A stretch of DNA of 64,000 nt, from NCBI RefSeq assembly GCF_004322755.1, contig NZ_CP036401.1:3596001-3660000 (forward strand), written 5' to 3'. Under the pieces are notes generated by a model. It was given only the letters and a program-made list of their open reading frames with translations. It made no database searches and was not told the origin of the DNA. The DNA comes from Pseudoduganella albidiflava (GTDB taxonomy: Bacteria; Pseudomonadota; Gammaproteobacteria; Burkholderiales; Burkholderiaceae_D). Shown one piece after another: positions 8,257 to 17,030 of the stretch. A program made the translations under genes and the position numbers. Numbering within the stretch: position 1 is the first letter of the stretch; each line of letters opens with the position of its first letter.

Positions 8257-10710
8257 TCAGTCGGCCAGCGCCGCCTGCGCCGGCACGCCCGCAGGCGCGT
8301 CCTGCACCTGCCGCCGGGCCGACGGCATCACGAAACAGGCCAGCGCCGGCAGCAGAACCAGGGCCCCGACCATATTCCACAGGAACATGAATGCCAGCAG
8401 GATGCCCATATCGGCCTGGAACTTGATCGGCGACAGGGCCCAGGTGGCGACCGCGATCGCCAGCGTCACGCCGGTCAGCAGTACCACCTTGCCGGTGAAG
8501 CGCAGCGCATGGCTGTACGCTTCGCGCAGCGAGTCGCCGGCCTTCTGGCGCGCCAGCAGGATGCTCATCACATACAGCGCATAGTCGATGCCGATGCCGA
8601 CGCCCAGCGCGATCACCGGCAGCGTGGCCACCTTGATGCCGATGCCGAGCCATACCATCAGCGCCTCGCACAGCACGGACGTCAGCACCAGCGGGACCAC
8701 CGCGCACACCACGGCGCGCCAGGAGCGGAACGTAACGAGGCACAGCACGATCACCGCCGCGTACACCCAGTACAGCATGGCCCGGCTGGCATCGTGGACG
8801 ACGATGTTGGTGGCCGCCTCGATGCCCGCGTTGCCGGCCGCCAGCAGGAACTTCACGTCGCGCGTGTCGTTCTCGCGGGCGAAGTCCTCCACCACCTTCA
8901 CCACGCCGGCCAGCGTGTCGGCCTTGTGGTCGGTCAGGTAGGCGTACAGCGTGAGCAGGTTGCAGGTGTCGTTGTACAGGCCGCGCGGCGCGCCGGCCGT
9001 GACCATGTTCAGCGCACCCTGGTTCTGCACCAGCTCATACCATTTCAGGCTGCCCTCGTTCATGCCGGTCAGCACGCGGCGGTTCAGCAGCGCCAGCGAA
9101 TTGGTCGTCTCGACCGCGGGCAGCTGCGACAGCCGGTATTCCAGCGCATCCACGCGCATCAGCGTGTCGTAGCTGGCGCAGGCATTGTCCAGCGTCTTCA
9201 CCATCACGGCGAACACGTCGCTGCTGGCCGCGTAGTGGCTCACCACATAGGCGTTGTCGCGGTTGTAGCGCGAATCCGGCCGCAATTCGGGTGCGCCCGG
9301 ATCGAGGTCGCCGATCTTCACGTGCAGGCTGGCGTAGTAGCCGCCCGCTCCCAGCAGCGCCGCTACCGCGATGGTTGCCGCCGCGGTGCGCCGTTCGGTG
9401 AACCGTTCCAGCACGGACCAGCTGCCACTGCCACCGGCCTTGCCGCCGCTGCTTCCATTGCCATTACCTTCGGCCGCCTCGGCGCGCAGGCTGCGCTGCG
9501 CCGCGCCGGCATCCACGCCCAGCCAGGACAGCAGGATCGGCAGCAGGATCAGGTTCGTCAGGATCAGCGCGGCGACGCCGATGCTGGCCACCGCCGCGAG
9601 ATCCTTGATCACCTTGATGTCGATGATCGCCAGCACGGCGAAACCGACCGCGTCGCACAGCAGCGCCGCCAGGCCGGCCAGGAACAGCCGGCGGAACGTA
9701 TAGCGTGCCGCCACCAGCTTGTGCGTGCCGCGGCCGATATCCTGCATGATGCCGTTCATCTTCTGCGCGCCGTGGCTCATGCCGATGGCGAACACCAGGA
9801 ACGGCACCAGCATCGAGTACGGATCGAGCCCGTAGCCCAGCAGCGGCAGCAGGCCCAGTTGCCACACCACGGCCACCAGCGAACAGGCCACCACCAGCAG
9901 CGTGCTGCGCGCGCAGCGGGTGTACCAGTACAGCATCGCCGCCGCGATCAGCGTGGAGGCGGCAAAGAACAGCAGCACCTGCTTCAGCCCCTCGATCAGG
10001 TCGCCCGCCACTTTCGCGAACCCCACGATGTGCAGGTCCACCTGCCCGCCGGCGTACTTCGCGCGCAGCTGCTCCAGGCGTTCACCCAGCGCCGCGTAGT
10101 CCAGCGGCTGGCCATCCGCGCCGCGTTCCAGCAGCGGCACGTACAGGATGCTGGAACGGCCATCGACCGCGACCAGCTGGCCGATCTCCCCGGAACGGGC
10201 CACGTTCTCGCGCACCTGGGCCACGCTGCGCGGCGAGCCGTCGTAGTCGTTGGGGATCACCGGCCCGCCTTCCATGCCCTCTTCCGTCACGCCGACCCAG
10301 CGCGTGGACGGCGTCCACAGCGACTTCATGTAGGTGCGGTCGACGCCGGGAATCAGGAACAGCTCATCGCTGATCTTCTGCAGCGTGGCGAGGTACTGCG
10401 CGTCGTACACCGTGCCGCCCTTGGCCGCGACGGCGATGCGCACCGCGTTGCCGAGTCCGCTCAACTGGTCGCGGTGCTCCAGGTAATTGGCGATGTACGG
10501 ATGGCTGGCCGGGATCATGTCCTCGAAGCTGGCGTTGAGCTTCAGGCGCGTGGCCTGCCAGCCCAGCACCAGCGTGGCCAGCAGGCACGCCAGCGCCACC
10601 AGCAGCCGGTGGTTGAACAGCAGCCGTTCCAGCGCGCTGCCGGAGCGGGTATCGAAGTGGGACAGGTCGCGGATCACCGCCTGTTCGCCCGCGGAGCCGC
10701 CGAAACTCAT
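8257..10710 (-). CDS. RND superfamily (MMPL/HAE3-like) transporter
   Basis: This 817-residue inner-membrane protein has the two-fold RND layout. A first transmembrane helix lies at about residues 27-47 and is followed by a large periplasmic loop; then come a helix bundle with GMSHGAQKMNG and DAVGFAVL segments, a second loop, and a C-terminal bundle containing GVGIGIDYALYVMS. This single-subunit HAE3/MMPL class moves hydrophobic compounds such as lipids, hopanoids and sterol-like molecules. The start at 10710 is preceded by AAGGAGGT and overlaps the previous gene's stop as ATGA; a longer frame upstream is only a shadow of that gene. It is the last gene of the DUF1302-DUF1329-YCF48-RND cassette, a combination met in clusters for degradation of hydrophobic ring compounds. 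Export or import direction is not known. Confidence 0.9.
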   Translation of the reverse strand: MSFGGSAGEQAVIRDLSHFDTRSGSALERLLFNHRLLVALACLLATLVLGWQATRLKLNASFEDMIPASHPYIANYLEHRDQLSGLGNAVRIAVAAKGGTVYDAQYLATLQKISDELFLIPGVDRTYMKSLWTPSTRWVGVTEEGMEGGPVIPNDYDGSPRSVAQVRENVARSGEIGQLVAVDGRSSILYVPLLERGADGQPLDYAALGERLEQLRAKYAGGQVDLHIVGFAKVAGDLIEGLKQVLLFFAASTLIAAAMLYWYTRCARSTLLVVACSLVAVVWQLGLLPLLGYGLDPYSMLVPFLVFAIGMSHGAQKMNGIMQDIGRGTHKLVAARYTFRRLFLAGLAALLCDAVGFAVLAIIDIKVIKDLAAVASIGVAALILTNLILLPILLSWLGVDAGAAQRSLRAEAAEGNGNGSSGGKAGGSGSWSVLERFTERRTAAATIAVAALLGAGGYYASLHVKIGDLDPGAPELRPDSRYNRDNAYVVSHYAASSDVFAVMVKTLDNACASYDTLMRVDALEYRLSQLPAVETTNSLALLNRRVLTGMNEGSLKWYELVQNQGALNMVTAGAPRGLYNDTCNLLTLYAYLTDHKADTLAGVVKVVEDFARENDTRDVKFLLAAGNAGIEAATNIVVHDASRAMLYWVYAAVIVLCLVTFRSWRAVVCAVVPLVLTSVLCEALMVWLGIGIKVATLPVIALGVGIGIDYALYVMSILLARQKAGDSLREAYSHALRFTGKVVLLTGVTLAIAVATWALSPIKFQADMGILLAFMFLWNMVGALVLLPALACFVMPSARRQVQDAPAGVPAQAALAD

Positions 10711-11801
10711 GGCGCACCTCCTTCCAGCATGGCCGCGTCGATGCGGGAGACACCCCGCACGCCAGCCACCAGCACATCGCCGCCGGCCGTCGTCGCCAGC
10801 GCCGCGATCGGCGCGGGCGGCGTGGCCAGCTTCACCATCCGGGCCGGCTGGCCGGCACTGCCGGCGCGGTACAGGTGGCCGGCCTGGTCGGCCAACAGCA
10901 CGCCGTCCTTCCCGGCCGCCGATGCGCTCAGCGACACCGGCGCGTAGCCGGCCAGTTGCTCGAAGCCCTGCCCGTTCCAGCGGAATGCATTGCCGCGCAG
11001 GCCGCCGAACAGCAAGCCGCCATCGGGCAATGCCCTGGCGGTGAACCACGTGCCCCGGTACGGCGCCTGCACGCGCGTGAAGCTGCGCCCGCCGTCGAGC
11101 GAGCGGGCCAGGTAGCCCTGCTCGCCGGCCAGCCAGGTTTCCTCGCCGCGCACGGCGATCGCGTAGACATGCAAGCCGTCCGGGTTGTCGATCGCGTCAT
11201 TCAGGACCGTCCACGTGGCGCCGCCGTCTTCCGTGCGCAGCGCCAGGCCGTAGGCACCGGCCACGATGCCGCGCCGCTCGTCGAAGAAATGCAGGTCGAG
11301 CAAGGGCTTGTCCGGACCGTCCGCGGCGAACTGGCGTGCCGTGGCGGCCAGCGCTTCGTTGCCGCGCGCCGCGGTGTCGAGCAGGCGGATGATGCCGCGC
11401 CCGTCCAGTTGCCGGCGCCAGGTGGCGCCGCCGTCCGCGCTGTGCAGCACCACGCCGCCGTGGCCGATCGCCCAGGCCAGCCGTGGGGTCACAAAGCGCA
11501 CCGCCGTCAGCGTGACACTGACCGGTACCTGTGCCTGCCGCCAAGCCTTGCCGCCATCGTCCGACAGCAGCACCAGGCCACGCTCGCCCACGGCAATCGC
11601 ACGTCCCTCCATCCGGTCGAGGCCCAGCATCACGCGGCGCGGGGCCTGGCGGTCGCTCGCCGCCGGCCGGTCCAGTACCGCATGGACGCCTTGCTGCATT
11701 CCCTGCTGCGCGCCCTGCGCCGGTACCGCAGCCGGTGCGGCAGCAGCAGCGGCGGCTGGCGCCAGGCAGGCGGCCAGCAGCGTATTGAACAGACGGCCCA
11801 T
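10707..11801 (-). CDS. YCF48/BNR-repeat beta-propeller protein, exported
   Basis: The 364-residue protein begins with a signal peptide (MGRLFNTLLAACLAPAAAAAA) and contains repeated sialidase/BNR-type Asp-box motifs such as SDDGGKAWRQAQ, SADGGATWRRQL, TEDGGATWTVLN and SLDGGRSFTRVQ. Together they indicate a YCF48/HCF136-like seven-bladed propeller in the periplasm. The start ATG shares its A with the TGA of the preceding DUF1329 gene (TGATG), and its own stop overlaps the RND start (ATGA), so the four proteins are translationally coupled. A scaffold or periplasmic bridge between the RND protein and outer-membrane components is inferred from this context; no enzymatic residues are evident. Confidence 0.82.
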   Translation of the reverse strand: MGRLFNTLLAACLAPAAAAAAAPAAVPAQGAQQGMQQGVHAVLDRPAASDRQAPRRVMLGLDRMEGRAIAVGERGLVLLSDDGGKAWRQAQVPVSVTLTAVRFVTPRLAWAIGHGGVVLHSADGGATWRRQLDGRGIIRLLDTAARGNEALAATARQFAADGPDKPLLDLHFFDERRGIVAGAYGLALRTEDGGATWTVLNDAIDNPDGLHVYAIAVRGEETWLAGEQGYLARSLDGGRSFTRVQAPYRGTWFTARALPDGGLLFGGLRGNAFRWNGQGFEQLAGYAPVSLSASAAGKDGVLLADQAGHLYRAGSAGQPARMVKLATPPAPIAALATTAGGDVLVAGVRGVSRIDAAMLEGGAP

Positions 11802-13144
11802 CAGCGCAACCCCGCGCCGGACAGGGCTTCCTGGCTCCACGTGGCTTCCGGCCAGCGCGGCACCTGCTTGTACTGCACGGCCTTTTCCGTCACCAGGTCG
11901 CTGACGAACCAGGTGCCGGACACCAGGTCGTAGAAGCCGAACGTGATGCTGGTGGTGGCCGGCAGGTCCGGCATCGTTACCGGCAGCGACCACAGCGTCT
12001 TCCACAGCTGGCCATTGGCATCCCAGCGGTCCGCCAGCGCGCCGGTCCACGAATCCTCGTCGATGTAGTACACGCTGCGCGGCGCCAGGTGGCGCTGGCC
12101 CGCCTTCAGCTTCGCCTCCACCACCCACACGCGGTGCAGCTCCCAGCGCACGCCGTCCGGATTCAGGTGGTTCGGCCCCAGCAGGTCGGCATCCTTGCCC
12201 TTCAGCGAGCGGTTGCTGTTATACGGGATGTACATTTCCTTCTTGCCCAGGATCTTCCAGTCGAAGCGGTCCAGGCGGCCGCCGAAGATATCCACCTCAT
12301 CGAAGCTCATCACGCCCGCGGTGGCTGGCGTCGGCGTATCGCAGCAGGCGTTCGGCAGCTTGCGTGTGCGGCGCTGGCCCGGCAGGTAGACATAGCTGGA
12401 ATCCTTCTCCGGATCGAGATTGAGCTTGCCGTTGATCGCTTCGCCGGCGCGGATCGGTGGGCCGGAGTTGACCAGCCGGATAGTCCAGTAAGTGCCGTTG
12501 AACTTGTCCGCGGCGTCTTTATAGTAGTACGGCATGCTGCCGTCGGCCGTACCGTCGACCGTCATCACCGGCTTGCCGGCCGCCGTCGTCAGGTAGGAGC
12601 GGAACGGCTTTTGCCAGTCGGTGCCGCGCCAGCGCAGCAGGTGGTTCCACATCACTTCTGCGCCGGTCTTCGGGATCGGGAATGGAATGCCGGCATAGGC
12701 GCCTTCCGGCACCAGCTTGTCGTTCAGTTTCGCGCGGGTGGCGTTCTTTGCCGTGTTCGCATACACCCAGTCCGGCGCAGCAGCCGTGCGGCGCGTCGGA
12801 TACACGTCGATGCGGTACGACGGGTATTTCTTCAGCATGGCCTTGCTGCCGTCGGACAGCTTGTCGGCATGCTGCTCCATGTTATTCGCGGTGATCGAGA
12901 CGACCGGCTTGTCGCCGGCGAACGGATCCTGGTCGCGTTTTGCGCCATTCGTGAAACCGGCGGCGGGCTTGGCCAGGCCGCCGTCCCAGGCCGGGATCGT
13001 GCCATCCTTGTTGCCGGCCTTCTCGGCGCCCAGCGGCGTCAGGCTCTTGCCCAGTTGCGCCGCCTCCTCGGCGGTGGCGGCGCAAACGCCGCCGGCGAAC
13101 AGGATGGCCGCCAGCGCGGCCGGCAGGTGCTTCATGCGTGTCAT
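11801..13144 (-). CDS. DUF1329 family outer-membrane-associated lipoprotein-like protein
   Basis: The 447-residue protein has a signal peptide (MTRMKHLPAALAAILFAGGVCA) and the family hallmarks EEAAQLGKSLTPLGAEKAGNKDG, KDGTIPAWDGG and RRVWVVEAKLKAGQRH. DUF1329 proteins are predicted LolB/LppX-like half-barrels that could carry hydrophobic ligands; they are nearly always paired with DUF1302. The start chosen at 13144 has GGAG with six bases of spacing. An upstream ATG at 13162 overlaps the DUF1302 stop (TGATG) and would add six residues (MTMETT); which is used cannot be decided by eye. Substrate is unknown, but its place in an aromatic-catabolism cluster suggests a hydrophobic aromatic or a derivative. 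Confidence 0.85.
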   Translation of the reverse strand: MTRMKHLPAALAAILFAGGVCAATAEEAAQLGKSLTPLGAEKAGNKDGTIPAWDGGLAKPAAGFTNGAKRDQDPFAGDKPVVSITANNMEQHADKLSDGSKAMLKKYPSYRIDVYPTRRTAAAPDWVYANTAKNATRAKLNDKLVPEGAYAGIPFPIPKTGAEVMWNHLLRWRGTDWQKPFRSYLTTAAGKPVMTVDGTADGSMPYYYKDAADKFNGTYWTIRLVNSGPPIRAGEAINGKLNLDPEKDSSYVYLPGQRRTRKLPNACCDTPTPATAGVMSFDEVDIFGGRLDRFDWKILGKKEMYIPYNSNRSLKGKDADLLGPNHLNPDGVRWELHRVWVVEAKLKAGQRHLAPRSVYYIDEDSWTGALADRWDANGQLWKTLWSLPVTMPDLPATTSITFGFYDLVSGTWFVSDLVTEKAVQYKQVPRWPEATWSQEALSGAGLR

Positions 13145-13161
13145 GGTTGTCTCCATTGTCA

Positions 13162-14835
13162 TCAGAATGTGCGGCGGATGGACAGCGACAGGAAATCGCG
13201 GTCCTTCATCGCCTGGCCGTAGGTGTAGGCCGATTGCGGCAGTGTTCGCGGGGCGTGCGTGACGACCGTCGGCGTATCCTCGCGGCCGAAGTAATGGGTG
13301 TAGTTGAGCGACACATACCAGGCGCTCTCGTAGACGGCGTTCAGGCCGGCGCTGATGTCGCCGCCGCGCTGCACGCCGAAGCTGTTGCCGAGGGCCAGCG
13401 AACGGCCGGCCGGCGCGTAGCCCAGCCCGATGGGTACCGACACATCGAGCCCGCCGGCCACCTGGCGGTAGCTCGGTTCATACAGCACCCGCACCGCCGT
13501 GCCTTCGCGCCGCGCGTTCGGGTCGATCATCGTGGCGTTTTTCGTGATGCTGGTCACCCGGTTCCAGGCGATCTCGCCCACCAGCGAAGCTTCGCGGGCG
13601 ATGAAGCTGGGGCCGAGCGATGCCAGCATCGACACGTTCACGTGGGCGGTACGGCCCACCGGATAGACCGGATTGCCACGGTTGTCCGAGGCGCTGGCCG
13701 GGCCGCCGAAGGCCGCCGGCACGAGGCCGAACAGGTCGGCCGTGCCCGCATGCGACAGCGGCGTGTTGTGGCGCACGGAAGCTTCGGCGGAAAAGTTGAA
13801 CTCGCCCAGCGTCGTGGTGGCACTGGTGCCATAGGTGCGGATGCCTTCGTGGTAGTACAGCGAATAGGTGTGCAGGCCCGGCGCCAGCACCACCTGTGGG
13901 GCCTTGTCGTGGTAGCGCGCGGCGTACAGGCCGAAGTCGATGCCGAGGCCTTCGGGGCTCCATTTCAGCTGCACACCGCCCTGCCCCGAATCCCTGGCCA
14001 GGCGGTCGTGCGCGCGTGCCAGCGCCACCGGCCGGCCGGTCGCATCCACGCCGGTGTAGAGCTGCTCGCCGCCGTCGTCCAGGAAGTCGACGGTGGAGAA
14101 ATAGCTGCCGGCGGCCGGCAGCCGGCTCTTCTCCCAGCGATACTGGTAATAGGCGCCCAGGCTGACATTGGCACCCGCCTGGAGCTGGCCGGACACCTGG
14201 CCCACGGGGCGCAGCAGTTCCTTGAACTGGGTGCCGGGCACCGACAGGCCTTTCACGACGTCGATCGGCTGCTGGGCGCCGGCGATGCCGTTCATGCCGA
14301 AGAACAGCGTTTCGCCATACACCAGCGCGTGGCGGCCGGCCCGCACGGTGAACGGCATCTCGCCCAACGTACCCTTGGCGAACACGAAGGCATCGAGCAG
14401 CTCGGCCTTCCTGCCGTGCAGCCTGCGGGTCGCGTCCGTAAATTCGGTGGGCGGTACCGAGGCCGCGTTCCAGGTCGGCCGGAACGCATTGTCGGTGGAA
14501 CGGTTGTAGGCACCGTCGTACCAGGCGGCCCCGCTGGCGCGCACGCCGAAGTTTCGATAGGAAACGTCCAGTTCCGACAGCAGGTCGGCGCGGTTCGACA
14601 CGAAGCCCTTGCCGAAATTGCGGTCGCCGTCATCCGTGTTGACCGTGTTTTCCCCCGGCGTGACCTGCACGGCCGAGGGCCGCTTGAGCCGGTACGCCGT
14701 ACTGTACTTGACCGTGTTGTCCCAGCGGACCGTCAGGTCGGGAATGGTCGTGGCGATCTCCGCCGCCTGGGCGCCGGCCATGGCGGCGATCGCCGCGGCC
14801 ACGGCTGCCGTCATGCCTGCTCTGGTGTGTTTCAT
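13162..14835 (-). CDS. DUF1302 family outer-membrane beta-barrel protein
   Basis: This 557-residue protein has a Sec signal (MKHTRAGMTAAVAAAIAAMAGAQA) and an alternating beta-strand pattern running to a C-terminal phenylalanine (LSLSIRRTF), as in outer-membrane barrels. The motifs IPDLTVRWDNTVKYS near the mature N-terminus and RAGRHALVYGETLFFG are typical of DUF1302. The start has AAGGAGA at a good distance. It is the first gene of the cassette; its stop overlaps or abuts DUF1329. The family probably forms a channel for hydrophobic compounds. Its promoter region (14975-15020) carries the motif shared with other units of the cluster. Confidence 0.85.
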   Translation of the reverse strand: MKHTRAGMTAAVAAAIAAMAGAQAAEIATTIPDLTVRWDNTVKYSTAYRLKRPSAVQVTPGENTVNTDDGDRNFGKGFVSNRADLLSELDVSYRNFGVRASGAAWYDGAYNRSTDNAFRPTWNAASVPPTEFTDATRRLHGRKAELLDAFVFAKGTLGEMPFTVRAGRHALVYGETLFFGMNGIAGAQQPIDVVKGLSVPGTQFKELLRPVGQVSGQLQAGANVSLGAYYQYRWEKSRLPAAGSYFSTVDFLDDGGEQLYTGVDATGRPVALARAHDRLARDSGQGGVQLKWSPEGLGIDFGLYAARYHDKAPQVVLAPGLHTYSLYYHEGIRTYGTSATTTLGEFNFSAEASVRHNTPLSHAGTADLFGLVPAAFGGPASASDNRGNPVYPVGRTAHVNVSMLASLGPSFIAREASLVGEIAWNRVTSITKNATMIDPNARREGTAVRVLYEPSYRQVAGGLDVSVPIGLGYAPAGRSLALGNSFGVQRGGDISAGLNAVYESAWYVSLNYTHYFGREDTPTVVTHAPRTLPQSAYTYGQAMKDRDFLSLSIRRTF

Positions 14836-14974
14836 GGTGTCTCCTTGGTTTTATGCGGGACGAACGGACCCGCCGCGCGTGTCGTGCGCGTTTTATTGTT
14901 GTGCTGCGAGTGAAGCGGTGCCTTGCATGCCTGCGACAGCGAGGCGGGAGGGGTCTCCGTTTTCTTGTTGGTCA

Positions 14975-15020
14975 AGAATACCGAGCCTGGGAGGTGCCGA
15001 AAAATGGTTTATCGCGATGC
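14975..15020 (-). promoter_or_regulatory. Shared cluster promoter motif, copy 2
   Basis: On the reverse strand GCGATAAACCATTTTTCGG is followed 18 nt after TTTTTC by TATTCT (plus-strand AGAATA at 14975-14980; GAAAAA at 14999-15004). The -10 hexamer lies about 140 nt before the DUF1302 ATG. The ten bases CGGCACC and flanks are nearly identical to the copy at 21.54 kb. Confidence 0.55.
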
Positions 15021-15040
15021 GACGTATCGGCAAATGCGAT

Positions 15041-15081
15041 GGCGCCGCAGGTGACGGGCGCCGCAGGTGACGGGCGCCGCC
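15041..15081. repeat. 16-bp tandem repeat, 2.5 copies
   Basis: The unit GGCGCCGCAGGTGACG occurs at 15041-15056 and 15057-15072 and is followed by a partial copy. It lies just past the stop of the epimerase gene, between that operon and the DUF1302 promoter. No function is evident. Confidence 0.8.
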
Positions 15082-15091
15082 GCGATGCACG

Positions 15092-16030
15092 CTACAGCGC
15101 CCGCCCGACCAGGGCGTCGCAGTCGCCGTCGTCGATAAAGCCCAGCCGTGCGGCGATGCCGGGGGCTTGCCGTGGCATGCGCCCGAACAGCTCTTCGATG
15201 CCGGCGACCGGCTGCCAGCGGATGCCGGCGACGGAGCCCGCGCCGAAGCGCCGGGCCAGCGCGGCGACGACGTCTTCCACGGTCAATCTCAGCACGGGTA
15301 GCGTGATGGCGCGGCTTTCCGGCATCGACGACGCGTCCAGTGTCGCCGCATGTACCAGGTTGTCCACGCAGGCCCGTAGCGACATCCACCAGCACGCGGC
15401 CGCCGGCGATACCGGGCAGGTGTACGGTTCGCCGAGCTGGGCGGCACGCAGGATCGCGCTCATGAACGCCGAGCCATGCCCCGCCGACAGCCCTGGCCGC
15501 GCCACGATGCCGGGCAGCCGGAGCGAGATGCCGTCCACCAGGCCGCGCCGGCCCAGGTCCGCCAGCACGATCTCGCACGCCAGCTTGTGGGCGCCGTAGC
15601 TGATGGCTGGCCGCGGCGGCGTGTCGTCGTCGATGGTGGCCGGGAGCTCGCTGCCATACACGGCGATGCTGCTGGCATTGACGAGCCGCGGCGCGCGCTC
15701 CTGCGACGCGGCCCGTTCGAACAGCGCCAGCGGCGCGACCAGGTTGACGCGGTAGCCCAGCGCGGAATCCCGCTCGGCCTCGGCGCCGGGCACGCTGGCC
15801 AGGTGGAACAGCACGTCGACCGGCACGTCGAACACCGCGTCCAGTACCTGGTCGATGCCGAAGTCGCCGTGGATGAGACGTACGCGGGCATCGTCCGGCG
15901 CGTCGGCGAACCGGCGGTCCACCAGGGTGAGGCGGCTGACCGCCGGCCGGCCCGGTATCCCGTGCCGGGCCAGGTGATGTGCCAGCGCCGCGCCGACGAA
16001 GCCGCCGGCGCCCGTGATCACGATGTGCAT
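15092..16030 (-). CDS. NAD-dependent epimerase/dehydratase (SDR family, DenD-like)
   Basis: The 312-residue extended SDR begins with the Rossmann motif GAGGFVG at residues 7-13. It has the Ser-Tyr-Lys triad (ASSIAVYGS; YGAHK). The arrangement resembles D-erythronate dehydrogenase and UDP-sugar epimerases; ligand specificity is not readable. The ATG at 16030 begins directly with MHIVITGAGGF; an in-frame extension to 16108 is the antisense of nothing known and lacks a signal. It is the last gene of the operon, 10 bp after the FAH-family gene. In this context it more likely oxidises or epimerises a pathway side product than makes nucleotide sugars, but that is inference. Confidence 0.8.
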   Translation of the reverse strand: MHIVITGAGGFVGAALAHHLARHGIPGRPAVSRLTLVDRRFADAPDDARVRLIHGDFGIDQVLDAVFDVPVDVLFHLASVPGAEAERDSALGYRVNLVAPLALFERAASQERAPRLVNASSIAVYGSELPATIDDDTPPRPAISYGAHKLACEIVLADLGRRGLVDGISLRLPGIVARPGLSAGHGSAFMSAILRAAQLGEPYTCPVSPAAACWWMSLRACVDNLVHAATLDASSMPESRAITLPVLRLTVEDVVAALARRFGAGSVAGIRWQPVAGIEELFGRMPRQAPGIAARLGFIDDGDCDALVGRAL

Positions 16031-16040
16031 GGCGCGGCCC

Positions 16041-17030
16041 TCAATCCGGCGCCGGGGCTCGCACCACCTGCTGGTCGATGGTGCCGAACGGCGCATCGCC
16101 GTGCGCATCGCGCGCGGTCATCGACACCCGGTCGCCGAAGCGCATGAACTCCGTGCGCGGCTCGCCATGGTCGATGATCTCGATCACGCGGCGCTCGGCG
16201 ATGCAGGCCGAACCGGCGGCGCGGTTCTCGTTCGACACGGTGCCGGAACCGATCACGGTGCCGGCCGACAGCCGCCGCGTGCGCGCCGCATGGGCGATCA
16301 GCTGGCCGAAGCTGTAGTTCATCTCGCCGCCGTTCGGATTGCCGAACCACGCGCCATTCCACTGCACGTGCAGGTCCAGCTTCACGCGGCCGTCATGCCA
16401 CGCCTCGCCCAACTCGTCCGGCGTGATGGTGACCGGCGCGAAGCTGGTCGACGGCTTGCACTGGAAGAAGCCAAAGCCCGTCTTCATCTCGCGCGGTCCC
16501 AGCTTGCGCAGGCTCCAGTCGTTGACCTGCACCAGCAGCCGCACCCGTTCCTGGGCCGCGGCAGCGGTCGCGCCCATCGGCACGGTGCCCGTGATGACGC
16601 CGAATTCGCCTTCGAAATCGATGCCCAGGCTTTCGTCGGGCAACGGCACATCGTCGCGTGGGCCGAGGAAATCGTCGGAAGCGCCCTGGTACATCACCGG
16701 GATCGTCTCGAAATCGGGAATGGGCTCCGTGTTGAAGGCCCGTTCCATCAGCCGGCCATGGTTCAGGAACGCCGAGGCGTCTGCCCACTGCCAGGTACGC
16801 GGCAGCGGCGCCGCGCAGGCCGCCGGATCGAAAGCGAAACTGTTCTCTGCCGCGCCGGCATTCAGGCCGTCGTAGAGTGCAAGCAGGCCAGCCTGTACGT
16901 CATCCCAGCGCTCGACCGCGTCGAGCAGTGTTGCGGCAAGGTGGCCGGCATCCACGGCGCGCGACAGGTCGCGCGAGACCACCACCAGGCGGCCATCCGG
17001 CCGGTCCGATTTCAACGTTGCGAATTTCAT
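16041..17030 (-). CDS. Fumarylacetoacetate hydrolase (FAH) family protein
   Basis: The 329-residue protein contains the FAH metal site IDFEGEFGVITG (Glu140, Glu142) and QVNDWS (Asp171), plus the GSGTVSNEN active-site strand. FAH enzymes hydrolyse the C-C bond of acyl-pyruvates or decarboxylate/hydrate meta-cleavage products. The length matches beta-proteobacterial fumarylacetoacetate/fumarylpyruvate hydrolases. The start at 17030 has AAGGAGA, and its ATGA overlaps the stop of the cupin gene. As a member of the dioxygenase operon it is the likely last hydrolytic step giving pyruvate, or fumarate or acetoacetate equivalents. Confidence 0.88.
   Translation of the reverse strand: MKFATLKSDRPDGRLVVVSRDLSRAVDAGHLAATLLDAVERWDDVQAGLLALYDGLNAGAAENSFAFDPAACAAPLPRTWQWADASAFLNHGRLMERAFNTEPIPDFETIPVMYQGASDDFLGPRDDVPLPDESLGIDFEGEFGVITGTVPMGATAAAAQERVRLLVQVNDWSLRKLGPREMKTGFGFFQCKPSTSFAPVTITPDELGEAWHDGRVKLDLHVQWNGAWFGNPNGGEMNYSFGQLIAHAARTRRLSAGTVIGSGTVSNENRAAGSACIAERRVIEIIDHGEPRTEFMRFGDRVSMTARDAHGDAPFGTIDQQVVRAPAPD

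Noticed and set aside
8509-10947. 812-codon plus-strand frame opposite the RND gene
   Set aside because: Composition is His/Gln/Arg-rich shadow; transmembrane pattern exists only on the minus strand.
13138-14913. 591-codon plus-strand frame across DUF1302
   Set aside because: Antisense shadow caused by high GC; the minus-strand product has a signal peptide and family motifs.
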